Shown in pieces: positions 1-7,138 of a stretch of 15,006 bases of DNA. Below the pieces are notes generated by a model. That model was not told the origin of the DNA, did no database searches, and saw only the letters and a program-made list of their open reading frames with translations. This stretch comes from Deltaproteobacteria bacterium UBA4427 (lineage in GTDB: Bacteria > Myxococcota_A > UBA9160 > UBA4427), in NCBI GenBank assembly GCA_002390675.1, contig DGPZ01000035.1:25200-40205 (forward strand). The letters are read 5' to 3'. Every line of letters starts with the position of its first letter. Positions within the stretch are counted from its first letter, which is position 1. A program made the translations under genes and the position numbers.

Positions 1-346
1 AAACAGCATGTCTTTGACAAACCGAGGGTCTGTCAGTGTCATCCACTCAACTTGTGCGACCGAGGGAGTGGTGTGAAATTGATCGGACCAGGTCTGATTC
101 TACCGATTACACCTCGATATATTTCGTCTCGTGGAGATAAGACGACGACGAGATGCTGGGTAGGGATCATAAGCTCTAGTGAAAACGCTCGCGGTCCGCT
201 GCGCTCTGATTGAAATAGATAGACTCCTATTTAGATTTTTCATTTACCCAAAGCGGTTTCGGGGCAGAGTGCGCACGCACTGCGCCAACTGCGCTCTCGG
301 TGAACGACATCTTAGGATCGGTGGACGATTTCTGACTAGTCTCTGC
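1..346. other. Non-coding stretch with no recognised gene
   Basis: No convincing coding region is visible in these 346 bases, which are visibly richer in A and T than the rest. Two short inverted repeats are present: TCGTCT/AGACGA at 124-145, and AAATAG/CTATTT at about 213-233 followed on the + strand by a short T-rich run. Neither is strong enough to call a terminator, and the T run is on the wrong side to end the minus-strand gene that stops at 347. The stretch is best read as the 3' intergenic flank of that gene; anything to the left is outside the window. Confidence 0.5.
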
Positions 347-1603
347 CTAACGTAAATGGGAATAGCGCTTCGCGTGTTCCCGAGCGCGCTGTTTCCAGAG
401 AGCTTGACGCTCATCCGTATCAACCCAGCGGGTCTCCGCGGGTAAAAGGCGCCGCAAGTCAGGGAGTGTCGCCAGCTGCACGTCGAGTGCTGGCGCGGGA
501 TCGGGTGACCGCTCTGTATCAAGGCCCGCCCAGCGCAAGAAAACGAAACCTCGTTCGAGATCTTCGGGATCGAGCCAGTTGTGGACACCGGGATCTCGGC
601 GTGAGAGAACGCAAGTGAAGGAACCGTCCACGTTCATTGCCGCTTGTTTTGAATTCCAGCTCGCTCCCCGCGCCAAGCCCGCGCCGGTCGTCCCCCATAG
701 ATTCGTAATAGGGGCGACGACATACTCTGCCGAGCCGGGGGTGAGCGTAAAGATTAAGGCCTCTTCCTCTCTTAATCGAAAATGACCAATCGAGTAAGCC
801 ATCGTCACGAGCTTTCCGTGCTCGTTGCTAATCACCGGAGGCGAAAAATCGTTGGCCGGTCGCGCGAGCGGTGCCTTCGTTAGTCGAATCGACTCGGAGA
901 ACCATTTGTCGACGCGCCGCACGGCTGCGTCGATATAGGCTTCGTCATCGTTTTTTCGTGGCCCGCCTCGATCGATTCGGTTCTCGATCGTCAGACGGCA
1001 TGGAAGTTCGGTCGACCAATCGGCGAGGGTTTCTCGTACCAAGAGCATCTCTGCATCGACCGGGACGCGAATATATACATCGGCGGCTGGGCCGGGTTCG
1101 GGCCCAACATGGAGTCGAAAGGTCTTCCGGGGTTCGAGCTCGAGATCGACCTTCGTAAGATTCGCCGTAGTATTCCACGCGCTCGTCAGCAGCGAGATCT
1201 CGAAAATCGTCGCAGGGTTAGGGCCGAGATTTCCTTCGAGGATAAAATCTGATCGGCCATCGAGCGGAATCATCCGATAGAACGTATCGGGATTATCGTG
1301 GAGTCCTCGATTCCCAGGAACGGATTGGCCATCGAGGAGCCGAGGAGGTCGCATGATCAAGCGCGGCTGATCCCCACCGGTATAGCCATCGACGAATCCG
1401 ACCAGGGCGTTCAGCGCGACTTCCGTGCCCACGTCGGGGAAGAGTGCTTTTGAAGCTTCATCGGCGTCGGGAACGGAGGCGAGCAGCGCTGCAGCCCCCT
1501 CGTCTCGAGCCCTCGATATTCGTGGCTTCGCCAGTAGGTCGAGGGTGTGATGCTCGATCCGAGCCTGAATCTCCGCCTCATCGTTTTTTCCATTTTCCGC
1601 CAT
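347..1603 (-). CDS. DUF1214-type protein, cytosolic
   Basis: This 418-residue protein has no signal peptide. A helical N-terminal part (about 1-75) leads into a beta-rich region whose segment DTFYRMIPLDGRSDFILEGN (106-125) parallels residues 151-169 of the lipoprotein at 12046-13374. The C-terminal third (about 268-360) looks like a DUF1214 domain: a YSIGHF strand, then LSRRDPGVHNWLD (333-345) and RGFVFLRW (351-358). The motif LSR-x-DPG-x-x-NWL is shared with the other protein and is why I group them. DUF1214 proteins have no settled biochemical function; they often occur near oxidoreductases of lipid, steroid or xenobiotic metabolism. The ATG at 1603 has no good Shine-Dalgarno sequence, so the exact start is uncertain. 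It is transcribed away from the LLM oxidoreductase pair, 145 bases off, which could mean shared control. I am confident it is a gene and fairly confident of the family. Confidence 0.8.
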   Translation of the reverse strand: MAENGKNDEAEIQARIEHHTLDLLAKPRISRARDEGAAALLASVPDADEASKALFPDVGTEVALNALVGFVDGYTGGDQPRLIMRPPRLLDGQSVPGNRGLHDNPDTFYRMIPLDGRSDFILEGNLGPNPATIFEISLLTSAWNTTANLTKVDLELEPRKTFRLHVGPEPGPAADVYIRVPVDAEMLLVRETLADWSTELPCRLTIENRIDRGGPRKNDDEAYIDAAVRRVDKWFSESIRLTKAPLARPANDFSPPVISNEHGKLVTMAYSIGHFRLREEEALIFTLTPGSAEYVVAPITNLWGTTGAGLARGASWNSKQAAMNVDGSFTCVLSRRDPGVHNWLDPEDLERGFVFLRWAGLDTERSPDPAPALDVQLATLPDLRRLLPAETRWVDTDERQALWKQRAREHAKRYSHLR

Positions 1604-1748
1604 AGGGACACGTTATCGCGCTGATCGAGGTCCGGGAGGGGGGCTCGAACCAGAGATTTCTGCCTTGACGAAGCGATCCGAGATCGACCACCTTCTCCAA
1701 TTGCCCCAAGTCAATCCGAGCGAACCACAATTAAGGAAATAACGACCC
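1604..1748. promoter_or_regulatory. Divergent intergenic region, probable promoters for both directions
   Basis: This 145-base gap separates the divergently transcribed DUF1214 gene and the LLM oxidoreductase operon, so at least one promoter for each should lie here. The + side has a usable Shine-Dalgarno sequence (AAGGAA at 1733-1738, ten bases before the ATG at 1749). I cannot pick a convincing -35/-10 pair. No operator-like dyad stands out. Confidence 0.4.
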
Positions 1749-2627
1749 ATGAAACTCACTGGCCGCGGCGTTTGGTTCTATCCTGATGGCTTAACGAGTG
1801 ACGGGGTCGTGGACTTTGCAAAACGCATAGAAGCGATGGGGTATTCCGCGCTCTGGCTTCCGGAAGCGGGGGGCCGCGATCCCTTTGCCCTTGCCGCTCG
1901 CCTTCTCGACCACACCAGCCAACTCGTTGTCGCGACTGGCATCGCAAATATCTATGCACGCGACGCCGCGGCAATGAAAGCGGCGCAATACACATTAGCC
2001 GAACAGTCGGGCGACCGTTTCCTCCTGGGAATTGGGGTATCTCATCGCCTTCTCGTCGAGGACGTGCGCGGTCATTCCTATGGACCCCCGCTCGGTGCAA
2101 TGCGCGCGTTCCTTGATGCCTACGAGGCTGCAGACTACGGGGCAGTCGCCCCCGACGCGCGCCCCTTGACCGTCCTCGCCGCCCTCGGGCCGCGGATGCT
2201 TGAACTCGCGCGAGATCGTGCCGACGGCGCCCATCCCTATATGGTCACTCCTGAGCACACCCGCATGGCGCGTGCGACGCTCGGGCTAGGTAGGCTCTTG
2301 TGTACTGAACAGAAAGTTCTCCTTGAGAGCGACCGAGCGAAGGCGTTTTCGATTTCACGCTCTGCCGCGGCCTTAGCCATGGGGCTGACCCTTCCGAACT
2401 ACAGACGCAGTCTGATGCGCCTAGGATTCGAAGAAGCCGACTTCGAAAACGGTCTCTCCGACAGGCTCGTCGAGGGCGTCGTTGCTATGGGGGAAGCTGC
2501 AGAGATCGAATCGCGACTGACTGCCCACGTTGAGGCGGGTGCGGATCATGTCTGCATTCATCCAATGCATCCAGAAGGAAAGAGCGAGCCGGATTGGGCC
2601 ACGCTCGAAGCCTTGGCGCCTAGCTAG
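1749..2627 (+). CDS. LLM-class (luciferase-like) F420-type oxidoreductase, TIGR03620-like
   Basis: This 292-residue protein belongs to the bacterial luciferase-like superfamily, single-domain TIM-barrel enzymes that use F420H2 or FMN to reduce or oxygenate small organic substrates in the cytosol. The strongest evidence is the segment RFLLGIGVSHRLLVE (90-104) followed by RGHSYGPPLGAMRAFLDAY (107-125), typical of the TIGR03620 subfamily, plus the N-terminal GYSALWLPEAGGRDPFALAA (31-50), which is the second strand and cofactor-side helix of the barrel. Its length is normal for the family. The ATG is preceded by AAGGAA. It is followed 32 bases later by a second, non-identical LLM enzyme on the same strand, so the two are probably co-transcribed. 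The substrate cannot be told, and F420 versus FMN use is inferred from subfamily resemblance only. Confidence 0.88.
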   Translation: MKLTGRGVWFYPDGLTSDGVVDFAKRIEAMGYSALWLPEAGGRDPFALAARLLDHTSQLVVATGIANIYARDAAAMKAAQYTLAEQSGDRFLLGIGVSHRLLVEDVRGHSYGPPLGAMRAFLDAYEAADYGAVAPDARPLTVLAALGPRMLELARDRADGAHPYMVTPEHTRMARATLGLGRLLCTEQKVLLESDRAKAFSISRSAAALAMGLTLPNYRRSLMRLGFEEADFENGLSDRLVEGVVAMGEAAEIESRLTAHVEAGADHVCIHPMHPEGKSEPDWATLEALAPS

Positions 2628-2644
2628 GGAATGATTCCGACCAA

Positions 2645-2650
2645 AGGGAG
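2645..2650 (+). promoter_or_regulatory. Ribosome binding site that decides a TTG start
   Basis: AGGGAG lies nine bases upstream of the TTG at 2660. It supports TTG as the real start of the second LLM gene: the protein begins at the first barrel strand there, and starting at any later ATG would remove it. Confidence 0.6.
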
Positions 2651-2659
2651 CCCTGTATT

Positions 2660-3517
2660 TTGGACTACTGGCTGAGCTATATCGATGAAGACCCACGACA
2701 AGCGATCGCAGTCGCTCAGGCGGCCGAGGCAGCGGGTTTCCGCGGCCTCGCACTCGCAGATCACGTTTGCGTACCGACGAAATTTGCCTCCCTTCATCCC
2801 TCCGGCGGCCCGACCCCCTTCGATCATCGCTCCGATTTTCCTGACCCGCTGATCACCGCGGCGAGCGTCCTCGCGGCGACTACGGCTCTCGAAGTCATGA
2901 CCTATGTCTACGTGCTGCCCATGCGAGAGCCCTTCTCGGTCGCGAGCCAAGTCGCCACCCTTGACCTTCTCTCCGGTGGTCGATTCCGGTTCGGCGTCGG
3001 CGCGGGTTGGCTCACGGAAGAAATCGCCCTACTCGGCCACCCCATTCGAGGACGAGGTCGGCGAATGGACGAGATGCTCGAGATTATCCGACGCTTCTGG
3101 ACCGAGGACGAAGTCGAGTTTCACGGGGAATTCTTCGATTTCGATGCCGCGGGTATCGCCCCTAAGCCGACGAGTGCCGTTCCTATCTGGGTCGGCGGCA
3201 AGAGCCCCGCGGCACTCGACCGAGCAGTTCGCCAAGACGGATGGCTCGGCATGAATTACGACCTTCCCGAAGTTCATGATTTGTTAGGCAGCCTGCAGGA
3301 ACGATTGAGAGCAACGGGAAAGGCCGGTCACGACGGCTTCGAGATCTTTGTCATTCCCAATGCTGCGCCCACGGAAGATCTCTATGCCGATCTGGCTTCT
3401 CGAGGCGTCACGGCAACGATGGGCAGCGCGTGGGCCTATAACGATCGGGATTTCTCGGCGCTCGAGGCCAAGCAAAACGCGATCGCGGAATTCGGCCAGC
3501 GGTTCATCGCGGGCTAA
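2660..3517 (+). CDS. LLM-class F420-dependent oxidoreductase, TIGR03619-like, TTG start
   Basis: This 285-residue luciferase-like enzyme shows the classic subfamily features: AGFRGLALADHV (25-36) with the active-site-proximal His; SGGRFRFGVGAGWLTEE (105-121), the phosphate/cofactor-binding strand-loop; RRMDEMLEIIRRFWT (134-148); and PIWVGGKSPAALDRAVR near 175-191. These match the TIGR03619 type of probable F420-dependent oxidoreductases better than the neighbour's TIGR03620 type, so the pair is not a recent tandem duplication. The start is TTG, supported by AGGGAG nine bases upstream and by alignment of the first barrel strand. It lies 32 bases after the first LLM gene and probably shares its transcript. 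The two may act on successive or related substrates; the reaction is unknown. Confidence 0.88.
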   Translation: MDYWLSYIDEDPRQAIAVAQAAEAAGFRGLALADHVCVPTKFASLHPSGGPTPFDHRSDFPDPLITAASVLAATTALEVMTYVYVLPMREPFSVASQVATLDLLSGGRFRFGVGAGWLTEEIALLGHPIRGRGRRMDEMLEIIRRFWTEDEVEFHGEFFDFDAAGIAPKPTSAVPIWVGGKSPAALDRAVRQDGWLGMNYDLPEVHDLLGSLQERLRATGKAGHDGFEIFVIPNAAPTEDLYADLASRGVTATMGSAWAYNDRDFSALEAKQNAIAEFGQRFIAG

Positions 3518-3659
3518 CACTGAGACACTCCGGAGGGTTTTGTCCTCGGCAGTGCGGCATTCCCTGTGAAGGCAAGGATCTGCCCTGGCCGTCGTGAGGT
3601 GCCTTGCGACGGGTTAAACGCTGACTCCCATTAGGCTCGTGCGGGGACCTCTCTGTCGT
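3518..3659. other. Convergent intergenic region with weak hairpins
   Basis: The LLM operon (+) and the Cus operon (-) converge here. An imperfect hairpin spans 3530-3549 (CCgGAGG paired with CCTCGG), bracketed by CACTG (3518-3522) and CAGTG (3550-3554). A second perfect 6-base inverted repeat, CCGTCG/CGACGG, lies at 3589-3612. Neither is followed by a T-tract in either direction, so they are not textbook intrinsic terminators, though their position suits transcription ends. Confidence 0.3.
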
Positions 3660-3725
3660 CTAGTGCACCGAGGTTTGACCCCTTAGCCAGCTGAACAGGC
3701 AAGTCCAGTCTGAGTTATTAGGCAT
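3660..3725 (-). CDS. Possible 21-codon ORF at the tail of the Cus operon
   Basis: A 21-codon frame (MPNNSDWTCLFSWLRGQTSV then His) runs from ATG at 3725 to TAG at 3660. It is preceded by a perfect Shine-Dalgarno AAGGAG (3732-3737) with a 6-base spacer, and starts 23 bases after the stop of the His-rich gene. The SD quality is the only positive evidence. The peptide has one Cys and two Trp, no signal sequence and no family resemblance I recognise. It may be a real small peptide, the remnant start of a decayed operon gene, or chance. Confidence 0.25.
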   Translation of the reverse strand: MPNNSDWTCLFSWLRGQTSVH

Positions 3726-3748
3726 GGCGTGCTCCTTCGGTTCGCGGG

Positions 3749-3988
3749 CTACTTCTTGTCTTCGGCCGGTTTGTGGTGGTCTTCGTCATGACCTTCATGT
3801 GCGGGCTCTTTGTCGCTGGCTTTTCCGTGTTCTGGCGCCATATCGTGGCCCTTGTGCTCGCCGTGATCTTCATGCTCCGTTTTCGGAGGTTTTTCGTCCG
3901 CTTCGTGATGGCCCGCGTGAGCCGCCGAGGCGGAGAGGGCCATGCCGAGAAGTCCTGCGAGCGCGAGCATTGAGAGTTTTCGAATCAT
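3749..3988 (-). CDS. Small His-rich periplasmic metal-binding protein, last gene of the Cus operon
   Basis: This 79-residue protein has a clear Sec signal peptide: MIRK, a hydrophobic core, then SASAAHA with likely cleavage after residue 25. The mature chain of about 54 residues has 11 His, one Met, no Cys and many Asp, Glu and Lys, arranged as repeated x-H-x-x-x-H and HH clusters; it looks disordered and suited to chelating metal. I chose the ATG at 3988 because AAGGAA (3998-4003) precedes it and the signal peptide begins there. The longer frame from 4054 would add 22 residues ahead of the signal and overlap cusA. It follows the cusA stop by 19 bases, so it is the distal gene of the same operon. 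I infer that it buffers Cu(I)/Ag(I), or another divalent metal, in the periplasm, perhaps in place of CusF. It has no sequence resemblance to CusF. Confidence 0.75.
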   Translation of the reverse strand: MIRKLSMLALAGLLGMALSASAAHAGHHEADEKPPKTEHEDHGEHKGHDMAPEHGKASDKEPAHEGHDEDHHKPAEDKK

Positions 3989-4007
3989 TGAGTGAGTTTC
4001 CTTCGGA

Positions 4008-7000
4008 TTATTCGCCGATGTCCTCGCCGCGGGAAAGTCCCCGGCTATGAACAATGACGAAGAGAATAGGGATCACGATCAGCGTGACCATGGTTGCCGT
4101 GAGCACGCCGCCGACCATGGGCGCGGCAATGCGGCGCATCGTTTCTGAGCCTGTGCCAGCACCCCACATGATGGGAAGCAGCCCAATGACGTCACTGGTG
4201 ACGGTCATTAGGATCGGGCGAGCTCGGAAGGTTGCGCCCTCGACAGTGGATTGCCAAAGGTCTTGAACTGTTCGGAGCGAGCCTGCTTCGAGGGCGCGGT
4301 CTCTCGCTTGATTCAGAAAGAGCAGCATAATCACGCCAGTCTCGGCGGTAAGGCCTGCTAAGGCGAGGAAGCCGGCGCCAACCGCGACGCTGAAGTCGTA
4401 GTCGAGTGCCCATAGGAGGTACAGCCCGCCCACGAGCGCGAAGGGAATCGCGCTGATGACAAGCAGGGTGTCTGATAGCCGCCGGAAGTTTAGGTAGAGC
4501 AAAAGGAAGATGATACCGACCGTGAGCGGCACGATGAGCATGAGTCGATTCTGAGCGCGTTCCAGATACTCGAACTGGCCACTCCAGATGAGCGTGTAGC
4601 CTGGCGGGAGCACAAGTTCGTTTTCGAGGACCTTCTTAGCGTTCTTCACGTAGGTACCGACATCGATGCCTTCCAGGTCGACGTAGACCCACGCATTAGG
4701 CCGTGCGTTCTCTGTCTTGATTGCGGGCGGTCCCTTGGCGAATTGGAGCGTGGCCAGCTGCTCAAGGGGAACGGGTTCTCCGCCTGGCGTCGAAACGAGC
4801 ACGCGGCGGAGCGAGGAAATGTCGTCTCTAAGCTCGCGGCTGTACCTGAGGTTAATCGGGTACCGCTCGAGTCCTTCCACGGTCTGGCTTATGTTCATGC
4901 CGCCAATCGCCGTCTGAATCACGTCCTGAACGTCGCCGACGGTCAGGCCGTAGCGGGCAATTTTTTTGCGGTCGATGTCGATATCCAGGTAGTTGCCGCC
5001 AACGACGCGTTCGGAGTAGACGCTAAGCGTTCCGGGCACCTCACGAAGCGTCGCTTCGATCTGCTCACCGAGACTTTCGAGAACCGAGAGGTCCGGGCCC
5101 GAGACCTTTATGCCGACGGGCGTTTTGATTCCGGTCGAGAGCATGTCGATGCGCGTCTTAATAGGCATCGTCCAAGAATTTGTTAGGCCTGGAAAGCGAA
5201 TCATGCCGTCGAGTTCGGCGATGAGCTTCTGGGGCGTCATCCCTGGACGCCATTCACTCCGGGGTTTGAGGGTGATCGTGGTCTCGATCATAGATAGCGG
5301 TGCCGGGTCTGTTGCCGTATCCGCCCGGCCAATCTTTCCGAACACGCGCTCCACTTCGGGCACAGTGGCAATGATTCGGTCGGTTTGCTGCAGAATCTCC
5401 CGGGCCTTCGTAATCGAGAGACCCGGCAGAGTGGTTGGCATGTACAGCAGGTCGCCTTCGTTGAGAGGCGGCATGAACTCGGACCCGATTTGCTTGAGCG
5501 GATAGATGCTGGACGCGAGTAGCAACAGAGCGAGGGCGAGTACAACGAAGCGGTGCTTGAGAGCAGCGGCGAGCACTGGCCTGTAGATCCAGAGCACGGC
5601 TCTGTTAAGTGGGTTTCTTTCCTCCGGGAGGATCTTTCCACGCACGAGCCAGACCATCAGGGCGGGAACGACGGTGATCGACAGCAGAGCGGCGCCCGCC
5701 ATTGCGTAGGTCTTCGTGAAGGCGAGGGGTTTGAAGAGTCGTCCTTCCTGCGCTTCGAGGGCGAAGATGGGGAGGAAGGATACGGTGACGATGAGCAGTG
5801 AGAAGAAAAGAGAGGGGCCGACTTCGACTGCCGCGTCGATGAGGATCTCGATGCGTGGCTTCTTTCCGGCGTCGCGTTCGAGATGCTTGTGGGCGTTCTC
5901 GACCATGACGATGCCGGCGTCAATCATCGTACCGATGGCAATGGCTATTCCGCCAAGCGACATGATGTTTGCGTTGATGCCTTGGTGGTACATCACGATG
6001 AAGGAAAAGAGGATGCCTAACGGGAGAAGCAGGATCGCGACGAGGGCGCTTCTCACGTGCACGAGAAATGCGAAGCAAATGAGTGCGACGATCAGCCCCT
6101 GCTGGAGGAGCTTCTCGCTCAGGTTTTCGATGGCGCGCTCGATAAGCGGCTCGCGGTCGTAGACGGTGACAATCTCAACACCGGGCGGAAGGTTCAGTTC
6201 GAGTTCTGCGAGTTTCGTTTTGACGTTTCGAATCGTTTCGAGCGCGTTCTCGCCAAAGCGCATGATGACGATGCCGGCTGCCACGTCGCCTTCGCCATCC
6301 AGATCGGTGAGGCCTCTTCGAAGCTCGGGCCCGAGAGAAACGGTGGCAATGTTCTTCAGGAGGATGGGCGTGCCGGATTCACTCGCTCCCACCGCCACTT
6401 CTTCAAGGTCTTCGACCGACTCTACGTAGCCGCGACCACGGACCATAAACTCGGTCTCAGCCTGTTCGATCAGCTTCCCGCCGATATCCGCATTGCTTCG
6501 TTTGATGGCATGTCGAACGTGGGTCAGAGAGAGGCCGAAGGCCGTTAGTTTATTGGGGTCGACTTCAACCTGATATTGGCGGACATGACCACCGACGCTT
6601 GCGACTTCCGCTACGCCCGGGACTGTTTGCAGCTCATAGCGAAGGTGCCAGTCCTGAATCGAGCGAAGCTCAGCCAGGTCATGCTTTCCAGTCCTGTCGA
6701 CTAAGGCGTATTCATAGATCCAACCCACGCCGGTGGCGTCTGGACCGAGCGTCGGCGTTATGCCATCAGGAAGGCGTCCGGAAACGAAGTTAAGCGATTC
6801 AAGAACACGACTTCTCGCCCAATATAGATCCGTGCCGTCTTCAAAAATAATGTAGACAAACGAGAATCCGAAAAAAGAGTAACCGCGAACGACTTTCGCA
6901 AAAGGAACGGCGAGCATTGCGGTCGAGAGCGGGTAGGTGACCTGATCCTCTACGACCTGAGGTGCCTGGCCGGGATACTCGGTGAAGACGATGACCTGGA

Positions 7001-7133
7001 CGTCTGAGAGGTCCGGGATGGCATCAAGCGGTGTGTTAACGACCGCGTAGGTGCCCCAAACAAGGAGTCCTGCGATACCGAGCGCGACGAGAAACGGGTT
7101 TCTGGCGGAACCTTCTACAATCTTTCTCAGCAT
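4008..7133 (-). CDS. cusA: Cu(I)/Ag(I) efflux RND inner-membrane pump, CusA-like
   Basis: This 1041-residue heavy-metal-efflux RND transporter (E. coli CusA is about 1047) couples proton import to export of Cu(I)/Ag(I) through CusB and CusC. The N-terminal helix (about 11-31) is followed by the family motif NTPLDAIPDLSDVQVIVFTE (33-52). TM4 carries the proton-relay Asp405 in GTMIDAGIVMVEN (401-413), with Met391, Met403 and Met410 in E. coli-like positions. The periplasmic substrate cleft is complete: Met565 (LLYM), Met615 (APLSM) and Met664 (RIDM) align with the E. coli triad M573/M623/M672. Asp609, Glu617, Arg661 and Lys670 match the surrounding charged residues. That separates it from CzcA/CnrA-type Zn/Co/Ni pumps. 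Its AAAAGGAG Shine-Dalgarno (7142-7149) lies inside the 3' end of cusB, five bases separate the genes, and a His-rich gene follows. No truncation or frameshift is visible. Confidence 0.96.
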   Translation of the reverse strand: MLRKIVEGSARNPFLVALGIAGLLVWGTYAVVNTPLDAIPDLSDVQVIVFTEYPGQAPQVVEDQVTYPLSTAMLAVPFAKVVRGYSFFGFSFVYIIFEDGTDLYWARSRVLESLNFVSGRLPDGITPTLGPDATGVGWIYEYALVDRTGKHDLAELRSIQDWHLRYELQTVPGVAEVASVGGHVRQYQVEVDPNKLTAFGLSLTHVRHAIKRSNADIGGKLIEQAETEFMVRGRGYVESVEDLEEVAVGASESGTPILLKNIATVSLGPELRRGLTDLDGEGDVAAGIVIMRFGENALETIRNVKTKLAELELNLPPGVEIVTVYDREPLIERAIENLSEKLLQQGLIVALICFAFLVHVRSALVAILLLPLGILFSFIVMYHQGINANIMSLGGIAIAIGTMIDAGIVMVENAHKHLERDAGKKPRIEILIDAAVEVGPSLFFSLLIVTVSFLPIFALEAQEGRLFKPLAFTKTYAMAGAALLSITVVPALMVWLVRGKILPEERNPLNRAVLWIYRPVLAAALKHRFVVLALALLLLASSIYPLKQIGSEFMPPLNEGDLLYMPTTLPGLSITKAREILQQTDRIIATVPEVERVFGKIGRADTATDPAPLSMIETTITLKPRSEWRPGMTPQKLIAELDGMIRFPGLTNSWTMPIKTRIDMLSTGIKTPVGIKVSGPDLSVLESLGEQIEATLREVPGTLSVYSERVVGGNYLDIDIDRKKIARYGLTVGDVQDVIQTAIGGMNISQTVEGLERYPINLRYSRELRDDISSLRRVLVSTPGGEPVPLEQLATLQFAKGPPAIKTENARPNAWVYVDLEGIDVGTYVKNAKKVLENELVLPPGYTLIWSGQFEYLERAQNRLMLIVPLTVGIIFLLLYLNFRRLSDTLLVISAIPFALVGGLYLLWALDYDFSVAVGAGFLALAGLTAETGVIMLLFLNQARDRALEAGSLRTVQDLWQSTVEGATFRARPILMTVTSDVIGLLPIMWGAGTGSETMRRIAAPMVGGVLTATMVTLIVIPILFVIVHSRGLSRGEDIGE

Positions 7134-7138
7134 GTCGA

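Noticed and set aside
1640..1725. tRNA-like T-loop on the minus strand (GGTTCGAGCCCC) near 1643-1654
   Set aside because: No matching T-stem, anticodon stem or acceptor stem could be paired at the right distances; it appears to be a chance match in the divergent intergenic region.
3589..3612. Perfect 6-base inverted repeat CCGTCG/CGACGG as a bidirectional terminator
   Set aside because: 12-base loop, short stem and no T-tract on either strand; kept only as part of the intergenic description.
3989..4054. 22-residue upstream extension of the His-rich protein
   Set aside because: It would overlap cusA and place non-signal residues before a well-formed signal peptide; the ATG at 3988 has its own Shine-Dalgarno sequence.
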